Shown: positions 34,273 through 43,535 of the stretch, piece after piece | How the letters are laid out: each line of letters opens with the position of its first letter | Numbering within the stretch: position 1 is the first letter of the stretch | Source: an uncultured Shimia sp. | GTDB lineage: Bacteria > Pseudomonadota > Alphaproteobacteria > Rhodobacterales > Rhodobacteraceae | NCBI RefSeq assembly: GCF_947493595.1 | Contig: NZ_CANLRL010000010.1 | Span: forward strand, 1 to 64,000 | Direction of reading: 5' to 3' | Length of the DNA stretch: 64,000 nucleotides | The notes under the pieces: model-generated | Database searches by the model: none | What the model saw: only the letters and a program-made list of their open reading frames with translations | Told to the model about the DNA's origin: nothing | Position numbers and translations under genes: made by a program

Positions 34273-35538
34273 ATGTCGAACACGTCCGGTGGTGACAGCA
34301 AGAACACGCTTTACTGCAGCTTCTGCGGAAAGAGCCAGCACGAGGTGCGCAAGCTGATTGCGGGCCCAACGGTATTTATCTGTGATGAATGCGTTGAGTT
34401 GTGCATGGACATCATCCGCGAAGAGACCAAGGCCAGCGGGCTGAAGTCTTCTGAAGGCGTGCCAACACCCCGTGAAATTTGCGACGTGCTGGACGACTAT
34501 GTGATTGGTCAGGCCACCGCGAAACGCGTGCTGTCTGTGGCGGTGCACAACCACTACAAACGTCTGAACCACGCGGCCAAAACCGGCGATATTGAGCTGG
34601 CGAAATCCAACATCCTGCTGATTGGCCCAACCGGTTGCGGTAAGACTTTGTTGGCGCAAACCCTGGCGCGGATTTTGGATGTGCCGTTCACCATGGCGGA
34701 TGCAACCACGCTGACCGAGGCCGGTTATGTGGGTGAGGATGTGGAGAACATCATCCTCAAGCTGCTGCAGGCGTCTGAGTACAACGTAGAGCGCGCGCAG
34801 CGTGGCATCGTCTATATCGACGAAGTTGATAAGATCACCCGCAAGTCCGAGAACCCGTCCATCACCCGTGACGTGTCGGGCGAAGGTGTGCAGCAAGCGC
34901 TCTTGAAGCTGATGGAAGGCACCGTGGCCTCCGTGCCGCCGCAAGGTGGCCGGAAACATCCGCAGCAGGAATTCCTGCAGGTCGACACCACCAACATCCT
35001 GTTTGTCTGTGGCGGCGCGTTTGCCGGTCTGGATAAGATCATTGCGCAGCGCGGCAAAGGCTCTGCAATGGGCTTTGGCGCGGATGTGCGTGACAATGAC
35101 GAGCGCGGCGTGGGCGAGATCTTCCAGGACCTGGAGCCGGAAGATCTGCTGAAATTTGGTCTGATCCCGGAATTTGTCGGCCGTCTGCCGGTTCTGGCAA
35201 CGCTGGAAGATCTAGACGCGGATGCCTTGGTGATCATCCTGACACAGCCGAAAAACGCGCTGGTGAAACAGTATCAGCGTCTGTTTGAGCTGGAAGACAC
35301 GCAGTTGACGTTTACCGATGACGCGCTGAAGGCGATTGCCAACCGTGCGATTGAACGGAAAACCGGTGCCCGCGGTCTGCGCTCCATTCTGGAAGAGATC
35401 CTGCTCAACACCATGTTTGAGCTGCCGGGTCAGGACAGCGTGACCGAGGTTGTGGTGAATGAGGAAGCGGCCACCGGTCAGGCGGCGCCGTTGATGATCC
35501 ACGGTGAAGCCGAGAAAGAGCCGGCTGAGGCGGGCTGA
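34273..35538 (+). CDS. clpX: ATP-dependent Clp protease ATPase subunit ClpX
   Basis: This 421-residue AAA+ unfoldase begins with a four-cysteine zinc-binding domain ([12 protein letters not shown] and CDECVELC). Walker A is [13 protein letters not shown], Walker [11 protein letters not shown], and the pore loop GYVGEDVE is present. IGF-type loop residues for ClpP docking are in the [14 protein letters not shown] region (GFG here). It recognises tagged or adaptor-delivered substrates and feeds them to ClpP. A terminator-like hairpin follows. Confidence 0.97.
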   Translation: MSNTSGGDSKNTLYCSFCGKSQHEVRKLIAGPTVFICDECVELCMDIIREETKASGLKSSEGVPTPREICDVLDDYVIGQATAKRVLSVAVHNHYKRLNHAAKTGDIELAKSNILLIGPTGCGKTLLAQTLARILDVPFTMADATTLTEAGYVGEDVENIILKLLQASEYNVERAQRGIVYIDEVDKITRKSENPSITRDVSGEGVQQALLKLMEGTVASVPPQGGRKHPQQEFLQVDTTNILFVCGGAFAGLDKIIAQRGKGSAMGFGADVRDNDERGVGEIFQDLEPEDLLKFGLIPEFVGRLPVLATLEDLDADALVIILTQPKNALVKQYQRLFELEDTQLTFTDDALKAIANRAIERKTGARGLRSILEEILLNTMFELPGQDSVTEVVVNEEAATGQAAPLMIHGEAEKEPAEAG

Positions 35539-35567
35539 GGTCTGGCGACAGACTGAGAGAGATTAGG

Positions 35568-35596
35568 AAGGCATCCCGGTGGGGCGCCTTTTTTGT
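35568..35596 (+). terminator. Intrinsic terminator after clpX
   Basis: AAGGCATCCC and GGGGCGCCTT form an imperfect stem around a short loop and run directly into TTTTTT. It starts about 30 bases after the clpX stop codon. Confidence 0.75.
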
Positions 35597-35728
35597 TTGA
35601 CCTTGTCGGGGAGCTTTATGGAGCGACCGTGTGTCAAAGCTGACAAAACCGTTGTCCGGCGTTACCCTGCCAGGGTGTAGGTCCGCGCTGATGAACAGTC
35701 GGGCGTTTCGCAGGCGGGGTGATTGAAA

Positions 35729-36247
35729 ATGCCGAACTTTACAGGTCTCCAGTCTGATGCGGGTCTATCAGACGTGCTGAAGATGTTCCCGCGCAACTCA
35801 GAGGCGCTGCTTCGGCTACTTGATGACATTATGTGCGCTGTCGGAGAGTTGTCTCGGGGCGAGCGGGAGGCTATTGCCGCCTATGTCTCACAATTGAACG
35901 CAACGCCGTACTGCGTGTTTAATCATTCTCTGTTCGCGGAGGTCTTTTCTGGGCCGCTGGAAGAGACAAACAAACGTTTGCTGCCGCTCTTGACCTATGT
36001 GCGGAGCCTGCACGAAAAGAACCGTGAAGAGATTGCGAGCGCTCACGAAGCGGCCATGCAGGCAGGATGGAGCACAAACGCACTCTACGAAGTTGTGGAG
36101 GTCTGCGGCATCTTTGATTTCATCAACACCATTGTGCTTTCTGCCGGGATCAATACGCCGGACGGGGTGATGCAGCCAGTGCCGACGGTTGACGACCTTA
36201 GGCGCTCTTATGCGTCGATGGCGGATGGCTTGAAAAGTGGTCGATAG
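35729..36247 (+). CDS. AhpD-like / carboxymuconolactone decarboxylase-fold protein
   Basis: This 172-residue all-alpha protein of the peroxidase-related AhpD-like group has a helix pattern and CVFNHSLF (about residues 60-67) that match the family's C-x-x-x-H. The preceding cysteine of a full CxxC is missing (PYC), so classical AhpD disulfide chemistry is not expected. The ATG at 35729 is preceded by GGCGGGGTGA. The function is open; some relatives are linked to peroxide or thiol stress. Confidence 0.7.
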   Translation: MPNFTGLQSDAGLSDVLKMFPRNSEALLRLLDDIMCAVGELSRGEREAIAAYVSQLNATPYCVFNHSLFAEVFSGPLEETNKRLLPLLTYVRSLHEKNREEIASAHEAAMQAGWSTNALYEVVEVCGIFDFINTIVLSAGINTPDGVMQPVPTVDDLRRSYASMADGLKSGR

Positions 36248-36377
36248 CGCCGCATGGCGCGGACAGGCGTGGCTGCGGCAGGGCGATTTCGAGGAGTCCA
36301 CGCCAATGTGATCGGGCGTCTCTTGCGGCTCCGCTGCGCGGCTTTCATATCCCTCTGAAATCAAAAGGAAGCCTGTC

Positions 36378-36647
36378 ATGCCCAAAGCGACTCTCTATCG
36401 GATGGATTTGCCGAACTACACCTGCGGCTACGGCACGGCTGCGCTGCAGTTGTTGCAGAGCCATGGGTTTGAGATTGACGAGCATGTGCTGCGCACGCGG
36501 CATGAGACGGATGTCTTCAAAGACAAGCATCACGTGACCACCACGCCGCTTGTGTTCATTGATGGCGTAAAGATTGGTGGCTTCACTGAGCTGCGAAAGC
36601 ATCTGAAGGGGCAGAAGAAACCGTCAAAACGGTTTTGGAAACGCTAA
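36378..36647 (+). CDS. Glutaredoxin-like protein with CGYG site
   Basis: This 89-residue thioredoxin-fold protein has an active-site-like CGYG near residue 16 and a cis-proline loop TTPLVFIDG with the following GGFTEL glutathione-binding segment. Ordinary glutaredoxins have CPYC (dithiol) or CGFS (monothiol), so this is a single-cysteine variant in which the fourth position is glycine. Glutathione-dependent redox activity or cluster binding is possible but unproven. It ends with a basic tail. Confidence 0.75.
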   Translation: MPKATLYRMDLPNYTCGYGTAALQLLQSHGFEIDEHVLRTRHETDVFKDKHHVTTTPLVFIDGVKIGGFTELRKHLKGQKKPSKRFWKR

Positions 36648-36711
36648 GCCGCATTGACACCGCCGCACCACCGGAGGATGTCTTGGGCACCTCACATCAA
36701 GGAGCCTGCCA

Positions 36712-37095
36712 ATGTCTGTACGTCACATCTCCACCGGATCGCCGTTTGAAGAAAAAATCGGGTATTCCCGCGCGGTTGTAGCCGATGGCTGGGTCTTTGT
36801 GGCCGGAACAACGGGCTATGATTACGCAACCATGACCCTGCCTGAGGATGTGGCCGCGCAATGTCGCAACACGCTCACCACCATTGGCAAGGCGCTGGAA
36901 GAAGCAGGCAGCAGTCTCGATGATGTGGTGCGGGTCAACTACATTCTGCCCAATGGCGACGACTTTGAGAAATGCTGGCCCGTGACCAGTGACGTGTTTG
37001 CCAAGGCCAAACCGGCGGCGACAATGATCATTGCCAATCTTATGGAAGACGCGATGAAGATTGAGATCGAAGTGACCGCGCGGGTTTCTAAGTAA
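36712..37095 (+). CDS. RidA-family protein lacking the catalytic arginine
   Basis: This 127-residue YjgF/YER057c/UK114 trimer-forming protein has typical blocks such as YSRAVVADGWVFVAGTTGYD and the C-terminal KIEIEVTAR. In RidA imine deaminases an arginine follows the PA of the PARS block; here the block reads KPAATMII, so that arginine is absent. Such Rid subfamilies (the non-RidA Rid groups) usually lack 2-aminoacrylate deaminase activity. It is followed ten bases later by a DMT transporter gene, probably in the same transcript. Confidence 0.85.
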   Translation: MSVRHISTGSPFEEKIGYSRAVVADGWVFVAGTTGYDYATMTLPEDVAAQCRNTLTTIGKALEEAGSSLDDVVRVNYILPNGDDFEKCWPVTSDVFAKAKPAATMIIANLMEDAMKIEIEVTARVSK

Positions 37096-37105
37096 AGGCA
37101 CCAAA

Positions 37106-38002
37106 ATGACAGCACATATTGCCACCGACCGCGCGGCCAATCGGCTTGGCGCTGTGTTCATGGTTGCGGCCATGGCGGGGTTTGCCGTGGAGGACGCTTT
37201 CCTCAAGGCGGCGGCGCAAAGCTTGCCGATTGCACAGGTGATGGTGCTGTTTGGCGCGGGCGGCGCGATGGTTTTTGCGCTGTGGTTGCGCGCCAAATCG
37301 CAGCCTTTGGCACCGAAAGAGGTGGTGTCGCGCCCGATGCAGGTGCGGGTGGTGTTTGAGATTGTGGGGCGGTTGTTCTTCACGCTGTCACTGGCACTTA
37401 CGCCGCTCAGTTCGACCACCGTGATCTTACAGGCCACACCTTTGGTGGTGGTGGCTTTTGCCGCGCTGGTGCTCGGCGAGCAGGTGGGCTGGCGGCGCTG
37501 GTTGGCGATTGTGATAGGTCTGGCAGGCGTGGTGCTGATTGTGCGACCCGGTGGGGACAGTTTTAGCTGGCTGTCGCTTCTGGCCGTTGCGGGCATGTTG
37601 GGTTTTGCCGGACGCGATCTGGCGAGCCGGGCCGCGCCTGCGAGCCTGAGCACGGCGGTTTTGGGCCTTTATGGGTTTCTGGCCATTGTGGTGGCGGGCG
37701 CGGCATACGGCGCGATCTGGGAGCAGGTGCCGTTTCACACGCCGCCGCCGATGGCACTGCTGTCTGTGGTGGGGGCGGTGGCCTGTGGCGTGTTTGCCTA
37801 TAGCGCGTTGATGCGGGCGATGCGGACGGGCGAGGTGTCAGCGGTGACGCCGTTCCGTTACTCGCGCCTGTTGTTTGGCGTGGCCCTTGGCGTGGTGGTG
37901 TTTGGCGAGCAGTTGGACAGCTGGATGCTGATTGGCAGCGCCTTGATTGTACTCTCAGGCCTTGTGATCATGGTGCGTGGGCGGGCTGCTGCCAAAAGGT
38001 GA
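37106..38002 (+). CDS. DMT-family transporter (EamA domains)
   Basis: This 298-residue inner-membrane protein has about ten membrane segments in two EamA repeats (LTPLSSTTVILQATPLVVVAF ends the first; MRTGEVSAVTPFRYSRLLFG lies in the second). The family exports amino acids or other metabolites. No substrate can be read. It lies immediately downstream of the Rid-family gene. Confidence 0.85.
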   Translation: MTAHIATDRAANRLGAVFMVAAMAGFAVEDAFLKAAAQSLPIAQVMVLFGAGGAMVFALWLRAKSQPLAPKEVVSRPMQVRVVFEIVGRLFFTLSLALTPLSSTTVILQATPLVVVAFAALVLGEQVGWRRWLAIVIGLAGVVLIVRPGGDSFSWLSLLAVAGMLGFAGRDLASRAAPASLSTAVLGLYGFLAIVVAGAAYGAIWEQVPFHTPPPMALLSVVGAVACGVFAYSALMRAMRTGEVSAVTPFRYSRLLFGVALGVVVFGEQLDSWMLIGSALIVLSGLVIMVRGRAAAKR

Positions 38003-38087
38003 TAGCATTCAACCTATGTGCGCGGTTCCGCCACTGGACCTTTGTGGTCAAATAGTCCATATGAGGGAAGAATTTGCGGAGACTCCC

Positions 38088-38477
38088 ATGGGCATTTTGA
38101 GCACAATCAACAATGTTTTGACCTGGTGGAACGGCGGTACGCTGAACACCAAGCTGTTTACGGCGCGCAAAGGCGTGAAAATGGGCGAAGACGAGCAAGG
38201 CAACGTCTACTACCGCACCGAAAATGATTCCAAGCGTTGGGTGATGTTCAACGGCGAAGTGGAAGCAAGCCGCGTGAGTGCCGATTGGCATGGCTGGCTG
38301 CATCGGACGTTTGACGAAGTGCCGAGCCAGAAGCCGCTGAAGCACAAGGAATGGGAAATTCCACATCAGGAAAACGTGACCGGGACCGCGCTGGCCTATG
38401 CGCCTGCGGGCACCATCCGTGCCCATGGTAAGGCGCCGGTGGAACGGTCTGATTATGAGGCCTGGAGCCCCGAGTAA
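38088..38477 (+). CDS. NDUFA12-family complex I subunit
   Basis: This 129-residue protein is homologous to the accessory NADH:ubiquinone oxidoreductase subunit NDUFA12 (B17.2). This accessory subunit occurs in alphaproteobacteria and mitochondria. Family blocks are NVYYRTENDSKRWVMFNGE, SADWHGWLHRTFDEVP and YEAWSPE. The ATG at 38088 with GGAG upstream is used; an earlier start would overlap the DMT gene. It is the first gene of a conserved run with mlaD and DUF2155 genes. Confidence 0.9.
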   Translation: MGILSTINNVLTWWNGGTLNTKLFTARKGVKMGEDEQGNVYYRTENDSKRWVMFNGEVEASRVSADWHGWLHRTFDEVPSQKPLKHKEWEIPHQENVTGTALAYAPAGTIRAHGKAPVERSDYEAWSPE

Positions 38478-38482
38478 ACCTG

Positions 38483-38932
38483 ATGTCTGCGGTTCGTACA
38501 GAGACTTTTGTTGGCGCTGCTGTGGTTGCCGCAGCTGCCGGTTTCCTGCTTTATAGCGCGCAGTATGCCAGTGTTGGGCAGGGCAGTGGCGGCTATGGGT
38601 TAAATGCGTCTTTCCGCTCGATTGAGGGGGTGAGCGTAGGCACGGATGTGCGGTTGGCCGGTGTGAAAATTGGCACCGTGACCGACATCCAACTTGATCC
38701 ACAGACCTTTCGTGCTTTGACCACGTTCAGCGTGCTGGACGGCATTGCGTTGCCGGATGACAGTGCTGTGGTGGTGTCTTCTGAAGGTCTTCTGGGCGGT
38801 AACTTTGTGGAAATTCTGCCGGGTGGATCGCCGTTTAACTTTGAAGCCGGAGATGAGATCGAGGACACGCAAAGCTCTGTGAGCCTGATTTCTCTGCTTC
38901 TGAAGTTTGTGAGCGGTGGTGACGATGAATAA
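38483..38932 (+). CDS. mlaD: Outer-membrane lipid asymmetry protein MlaD
   Basis: This 149-residue MCE-domain protein has an N-terminal membrane anchor (GAAVVAAAAGFLLYSA, residues 10-26). An MCE fold follows (FRSIEGVSVGTDVRLAGVKIG, SSEGLLGGNFVEILPGG) and a short hydrophobic tail. It forms a hexameric ring that passes phospholipids across the periplasm with the MlaFEB transporter, whose genes are not in this window. It overlaps the next gene by eight bases. Confidence 0.9.
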   Translation: MSAVRTETFVGAAVVAAAAGFLLYSAQYASVGQGSGGYGLNASFRSIEGVSVGTDVRLAGVKIGTVTDIQLDPQTFRALTTFSVLDGIALPDDSAVVVSSEGLLGGNFVEILPGGSPFNFEAGDEIEDTQSSVSLISLLLKFVSGGDDE

Positions 38933-39422
38933 GTTTGGTGTGACAGCGGCGGCGCTGCTGCTGCCGGTGATGGCGCAGGCGCAAGAGATTCAGATCGAGA
39001 TGCTGGAGATTGAGCCGCTCAAATATGAGACGCTGGATATTCCGCTAGGCGATGTCAAAAGCGAGAGCGTGGTGGCTGCCACGGTGGGCAAGGGCGCATT
39101 GTTGCGGGGGCTGGACAAGCTGACCGGGCAGGTGGCGGACTTTGAGCTCGACAACGGCTATTCAGTGAAGTTTGGCACGCTGCGTGTGGATATGGCGCAA
39201 TGCCGTCATCCGAGTGAAAACCCAAATGGCGACGCGTTTGCGTTTATTTCGGTCTATGAAGATCAGGGCACGGGCGCCAATGTTTTCCAGGGCTGGATGG
39301 TGGCCTCTTCGCCAGCCTTAAGTGCGCTGGATCATGCCCGCTATGACGTTTGGGTGCTGCGCTGCACGGGCTTGGCTCAGGCAGACGCAGAGAGCACCTC
39401 TGAGGGCGACGGCAACGAGTGA
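38925..39422 (+). CDS. DUF2155-domain exported protein
   Basis: This 165-residue protein has a signal peptide (MNKFGVTAAALLLPVMAQA) and the DUF2155 region (KGALLRGLDKLTGQVADFEL, FGTLRVDMAQCRHP, WMVASSPALSALDHARYDVW). Two conserved cysteines (AQCRHP and LRCTG) could form a disulfide. The function is unknown; it is consistently near aat and acc genes in related bacteria, from memory. It starts inside mlaD (ATGAATAA) and its 3' end overlaps the convergent aat gene by 46 bases. Confidence 0.8.
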   Translation: MNKFGVTAAALLLPVMAQAQEIQIEMLEIEPLKYETLDIPLGDVKSESVVAATVGKGALLRGLDKLTGQVADFELDNGYSVKFGTLRVDMAQCRHPSENPNGDAFAFISVYEDQGTGANVFQGWMVASSPALSALDHARYDVWVLRCTGLAQADAESTSEGDGNE

Positions 39423-40003
39423 GTCGTGATGTCGGCGTCATGCCGAAGCGCCCATGTCAGCATCTTGTGATAATCCGCACGGGGGATTTCGATCGCCCCT
39501 AGTGAGATCAGGTGATCGGTCACAAACTGTGTGTCAAATAACGTGAATCCACAGCGGCGCAGATGTTCGATCAGATAGGCCAGGGCCATTTTGGACGCAT
39601 CGGTTCTGCGGGAGAACATGCTCTCGCCAAAGAAGGCCCCGCCAAGGGTCACGCCGTAGACGCCCCCCACCAATTCATCGCGATCCCAGACTTCCAATGA
39701 GTGGGCCTCTCCGCGCGCGTGCAGCGCCATGTAAAGTGCATGAATCTGCGCGTTGATCCAGGTTTCCTCACGGTCCGCGCAGCCTTCTAAAACACCCTCG
39801 AAGTTCGCGTTGAGCGAGACCGTGTAACCACCACGCCGGATGCGTTTGGCGAGGCTGCGGGAGATGTGGAAACTGTCGAGGGGGAAGATGCCGCGGCGGA
39901 TCGGGTCGACCCAGAAAATGTCCGGATCATCGCGGTTTTCGGACATGGGGAAAACACCCATGCCATAGGCGCGCATCAAAAGGTCTGGTGTGACCTCACT
40001 CAT
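39377..40003 (-). CDS. aat: Leucyl/phenylalanyl-tRNA--protein transferase
   Basis: This 208-residue enzyme attaches Leu or Phe to proteins with N-terminal Arg or Lys, marking them for ClpAP by the N-end rule. The opening TPDLLMRAYGMGVFPMSE and the core WVDPIRRGIFPLDSFHISRS, GGVYGVTLGGAFFGESMF are diagnostic. The start at 40003 is preferred; earlier in-frame ATGs lie inside accC. It is 19 bases downstream of accC on the same strand and convergent with the DUF2155 gene. Confidence 0.92.
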   Translation of the reverse strand: MSEVTPDLLMRAYGMGVFPMSENRDDPDIFWVDPIRRGIFPLDSFHISRSLAKRIRRGGYTVSLNANFEGVLEGCADREETWINAQIHALYMALHARGEAHSLEVWDRDELVGGVYGVTLGGAFFGESMFSRRTDASKMALAYLIEHLRRCGFTLFDTQFVTDHLISLGAIEIPRADYHKMLTWALRHDADITTHSLPSPSEVLSASA

Positions 40004-40022
40004 GATGCGCGCCCATAGGGTA

Positions 40023-41375
40023 TCAGCCTTCGGCCATATTGGCGTCGAGCCATTTCTCCAGCCAGTGAATATTGTACTCACCGGTGTGGATGTCTTTTTC
40101 CTGAAGCAGGGCGTGGAACAGTGGTGTGGTGGTGTCGATGCCATCCACAATCATCTCTCCCAGAGCGCGGTTCAGGCGCGCCAGTGCTTCGGGGCGATCG
40201 CGACCGTGCACGATCAGCTTGCCAATCAGGCTGTCGTAATAAGGCGGGATTGAATAGCCTTGATATAGCGCTGAATCCATCCGGACCCCAAGGCCACCAG
40301 GCGCGTGATACGCGGTGATCTTGCCGGGGCATGGCGCAAAGTTTGGCAGACGCTCAGCGTTGATACGGACCTCAATGGAGTGGCCATTGATCTCCAGGTC
40401 ATCCTGACCAAAGGTCATGGCTTCGCCAGCCGCCACAAGGATTTGCTCACGCACCAGATCGACGCCAAAAATGGCTTCGGTCACAGGGTGTTCCACCTGA
40501 AGACGGGTGTTCATTTCGATGAAATAGAACTCGCCGTTTTCATAGAGGAACTCGATGGTGCCCGCGCCGATGTAGTTGATTTTGGCAACCGCATCCGCAC
40601 AGGTTTTGCCGATTGCCGCACGCTCTTCAGGGGTGATGCAGGGGCCGGGGGCCTCCTCAAACACCTTCTGGTGACGCCGCTGCAAGGAGCAATCACGTTC
40701 ACCAAGGTGCACCGCTTTGCCTTTGCCGTCACCAAAGACCTGAATCTCGATGTGGCGTGGGGTGGTGAGGTACTTCTCGATGTAGACCTCATCGTTGCCG
40801 AAGTTGGCCTTGCCTTCCGCACGTGCGGTCTGGAACGCCGATTTCATCTCTTCGGCGTTGTTGGCAACTTTCATGCCTTTGCCGCCGCCACCTGCGGTGG
40901 CTTTGATGATTACCGGGTAGCCAAATTCCTCGCCGATTTTCAGCGCAGCGTCGACATCTGGCACACCACCTTCGGAGCCAGGTACGCAAGGTACGCCAAG
41001 CGCCTTCATGGTGTCTTTGGCCGTGATCTTATCACCCATCGTGCGGATGTGTTCCGCAGTTGGGCCGATGAAGGTCAAACCGTGGTCTTCGATGATCTGT
41101 ACGAAGTTGGCGTTTTCCGACAAGAAGCCATAGCCCGGATGGATCGCCTGAGCGCCGGTGACTTCGCAGGCGGCGATGATCGCCGCCATGTTCAGATAGC
41201 TTTCGGTGCCCGGAGCGGGGCCGATGCAGATGGCCTCATCTGCCATGCGAACGTGCATTGCGTCAGCATCAGCGGTGGAGTGCACCGCAACCGACTTGAT
41301 GCCCATTTCGCGGCACGCACGGATCACGCGCAGGGCGATCTCTCCGCGGTTTGCGATCAGGATTTTATCAAACAT
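40023..41375 (-). CDS. accC: Biotin carboxylase subunit of acetyl-CoA carboxylase
   Basis: This 450-residue ATP-grasp enzyme carboxylates biotin on AccB as the first step of fatty-acid synthesis. The N-terminus [19 protein letters not shown], the glycine-rich ATP loop [10 protein letters not shown], the [13 protein letters not shown] box and the [14 protein letters not shown] catalytic segment are all present. It is translated after accB (9-base gap). Confidence 0.97.
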   Translation of the reverse strand: MFDKILIANRGEIALRVIRACREMGIKSVAVHSTADADAMHVRMADEAICIGPAPGTESYLNMAAIIAACEVTGAQAIHPGYGFLSENANFVQIIEDHGLTFIGPTAEHIRTMGDKITAKDTMKALGVPCVPGSEGGVPDVDAALKIGEEFGYPVIIKATAGGGGKGMKVANNAEEMKSAFQTARAEGKANFGNDEVYIEKYLTTPRHIEIQVFGDGKGKAVHLGERDCSLQRRHQKVFEEAPGPCITPEERAAIGKTCADAVAKINYIGAGTIEFLYENGEFYFIEMNTRLQVEHPVTEAIFGVDLVREQILVAAGEAMTFGQDDLEINGHSIEVRINAERLPNFAPCPGKITAYHAPGGLGVRMDSALYQGYSIPPYYDSLIGKLIVHGRDRPEALARLNRALGEMIVDGIDTTTPLFHALLQEKDIHTGEYNIHWLEKWLDANMAEG

Positions 41376-41384
41376 GTGAACGCC

Positions 41385-41885
41385 TTATTCGATGATTGCC
41401 AGCGGTGCGCCGTATTCTACTGTGTCGCCGTCACCCACCAGGATGCGTTTCACGGTGCCGGATTTTGGTGCCGGGATGTGGTTCATGGTTTTCATGGCTT
41501 CCACGATCAGCAGGGTGTCGCCTTCGGACACGGTCTGGCCCACGGCGGCAAAGGCTGGCGCGCCTGGCTCAGGTGCGAGATACACGGTGCCCACCATTGG
41601 CGAGGTGACGGCGCCCGGGTGGCTCGCAGGATCGTCCTCAGAGGCGGCTGGCGCGGCAGCGGGAGCTGCGGCCGGTGCGGCTGCGACGGGTGCGGCGGCG
41701 GGGGCAGCCACGGCCACCGGTGCGGCTGCGGCAACCACTTGTGTCTGGCGGCTGACACGCACGTTCAGGCTGTCGTCTTCGCCATACTCGCGCATCACTT
41801 CCAGCTCGGTCAGGTCATTTTCCCGCAGCAGCTCTGCCAAAGCAGAGATGAAGGCCACATCAGAATCGTGATTTTGTTTGCTCAT
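41385..41885 (-). CDS. accB: Biotin carboxyl carrier protein of acetyl-CoA carboxylase
   Basis: This 166-residue protein has an N-terminal helical region ([19 protein letters not shown]), a proline/alanine-rich linker (about residues 50-85) and a C-terminal biotinyl domain with the modified lysine in VEAMKTMN. It carries biotin between AccC and the carboxyltransferase. First gene of accB-accC-aat. Confidence 0.97.
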   Translation of the reverse strand: MSKQNHDSDVAFISALAELLRENDLTELEVMREYGEDDSLNVRVSRQTQVVAAAAPVAVAAPAAAPVAAAPAAAPAAAPAASEDDPASHPGAVTSPMVGTVYLAPEPGAPAFAAVGQTVSEGDTLLIVEAMKTMNHIPAPKSGTVKRILVGDGDTVEYGAPLAIIE

Positions 41886-42033
41886 TTTACGTTTCTATCC
41901 CCTACGCGCTTATGCGCTGTTGAGTCTTATTGGTTTCCCCTGCGGCGCTTATAGAGAAAAAGCTGCCCCTAGGAAAGCTGAACTGGGGTTCAGATGGGGG
42001 GAAATGGACGCAGTTTCCAGCCCTGAATCGGGC

Positions 42034-42576
42034 TTAGAGCGGCATTCCGGACAATTTGGCAACCAGTTCCGCCAATTTGCGGGCGCCAAACTTGCGCAAG
42101 AGCCGCGCGCGGTATTCTTCGACCGTGCGGTAAGACAGCTCCAGCTCGAGACCAATTTCTTTGGAGGTCATGCCGCGACAGGTCAAGATTGCCACTTCGC
42201 GTTCGCGTTGTGTGAGTTCCACCACAGGCCGGTCTTCAGACAGGTCGGCAAAAGACCAGACGCTTTTTTGAAATGGATTCTCGGGGGAGGTCGACTGGCC
42301 TCGGACGCGACACCAGAACAATGTGCCATCCATGCGTTGCATCACTCGTTCGTCACTATACCGCCCGGTGCCGCCAAGTGTGGAATAGACTTTCTCGCCA
42401 AGTTTCTGGAAATCTTCGTCAGAGGCGTAGAAGTCGGCAATGGAGCGGTTGGCGCACTCTTCCGGTGCGATAGAAAACATTTCGCCAAAACGCAGGTTCA
42501 CCCGTTGGATGATCCGGTTTTCAAGGATGCAGAGTCCGACGGGGGCGTGATCAAAGGCAAGAGCGTTCAGTTCCAT
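42034..42576 (-). CDS. PAS-LuxR transcriptional regulator
   Basis: This 180-residue protein has an N-terminal PAS domain (ALAFDHAPVGLCILENRII, DGTLFWCRVRGQS) and a C-terminal LuxR-type helix-turn-helix (ELTQREREVAILTCRGMTSKEI). There is no receiver domain, so the PAS domain itself is the likely sensor. The start at 42576 is chosen over 42606 because the PAS homology begins right after it. The targets are unknown; the next genes upstream are a binding protein and an acyl-CoA synthetase-like enzyme. Confidence 0.8.
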   Translation of the reverse strand: MELNALAFDHAPVGLCILENRIIQRVNLRFGEMFSIAPEECANRSIADFYASDEDFQKLGEKVYSTLGGTGRYSDERVMQRMDGTLFWCRVRGQSTSPENPFQKSVWSFADLSEDRPVVELTQREREVAILTCRGMTSKEIGLELELSYRTVEEYRARLLRKFGARKLAELVAKLSGMPL

Positions 42577-42625
42577 GGGGCGCAGTGATGGCACAGGCAC
42601 GCCCAAAGGGGAAGGCGCAAAGGTA

Positions 42626-42652
42626 AACGGCGCGCCATTGGGACGCGCCGTT
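42626..42652 (-). terminator. Terminator after the binding-protein gene
   Basis: AACGGCGCG (42626-42634) pairs perfectly with CGCGCCGTT (42644-42652) around a 9-base loop. On the minus strand the stem ends GTTTACCTTT, 20 bases after the binding-protein stop codon. Confidence 0.7.
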
Positions 42653-42671
42653 CTTAGTCTTCTCCTGCGGC

Positions 42672-43373
42672 TTAAAGGCCGGAATTGAAGCGGTCACGGG
42701 CGGCGCGGCCTGCGTCTGAGTTTTCGAAGCAGACCAGCAGGTTGTGGTTTGCCAAAGGAGTTTCGTGGAACACCAGTGCGTCGGCGTGTTTTGCCAGCCG
42801 TGGCTCGGTGGCGAGCATGTGCTCAAACACGTTGCGGTCAATCACGGCGGCGTCCATGCGGCCAGCGGCGACTTTTTCCACGTTGGAGGCATCGGTTGGG
42901 CCTGCGTCCACCTTGAGGGAGCCATCAGCGACCATGGCGTCAAAGCGGGCTTCGTTGATGTAGCCTTCGACCACGCCGATGCGGTAGTTGCCCAGATCGT
43001 CATGGGAGGACCAGCTGAACGCGTTGTCTTTACGGTGGATGAATCCTACTGGAGAGGTGCCAAATGGGGCGGAGTAAACGCAGCGGTCGCCACCTTTTTC
43101 GACGTCGGCACCGGCGTCATAATATTCCGGGTAAAGGCCAAGGTAGTTTGGATCTTTGGCGGCAAGGTTGACGGCGCGGTTCCATGGGAAGACTTCGGCT
43201 ACAACCTCCTCCCCTGCGGCGGCAAAGGCGGCGGTGACCGCGTCCGTCGACGTGCCGGAGCCGTCAGCGTTCACATATGGGGGCCATTCCAGCGTGGTCA
43301 GTTTGACAGTTTCGGCCGATGCTGTGGTGGCGAGGGCCGCAAGGGCGGCGGCAAAAAGCGTGGATTTTTGCAT
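42672..43373 (-). CDS. Periplasmic solute-binding protein (SBP family 3 type)
   Basis: This 233-residue exported protein has a signal peptide (MQKSTLFAAALAALATTASA) and a type II periplasmic-binding fold (VKLTTLEWPPYVNADGSGTSTD, FPWNRAVNLAA, VGFIHRKDNAF). No permease or ATPase genes are adjacent, so it may be an orphan receptor, or transport partners lie elsewhere. The ligand is unknown; amino acids are the most common for this family. Confidence 0.8.
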   Translation of the reverse strand: MQKSTLFAAALAALATTASAETVKLTTLEWPPYVNADGSGTSTDAVTAAFAAAGEEVVAEVFPWNRAVNLAAKDPNYLGLYPEYYDAGADVEKGGDRCVYSAPFGTSPVGFIHRKDNAFSWSSHDDLGNYRIGVVEGYINEARFDAMVADGSLKVDAGPTDASNVEKVAAGRMDAAVIDRNVFEHMLATEPRLAKHADALVFHETPLANHNLLVCFENSDAGRAARDRFNSGL

Positions 43374-43535
43374 GGTGACTCCAAAAATTGAATGAGCATT
43401 TAAGTTCTGGCGTCACCTGAGCATGAGAGTGCTAAAAAGCCGTTACCTTTTGGGTGGGGCAAGGACTGGTGGTTTTACGGGATTGCAGCGTGGGCGGTCT
43501 TGCGGCTTGCTGAGGTTGGGAGAGGGAGGACAGCG

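Noticed and set aside
40305-41954. A long plus-strand open frame across accC and accB.
   Set aside because: It is antisense to two certain core genes and has low-complexity sequence where the accB linker is; it is a by-product of their codon pattern.
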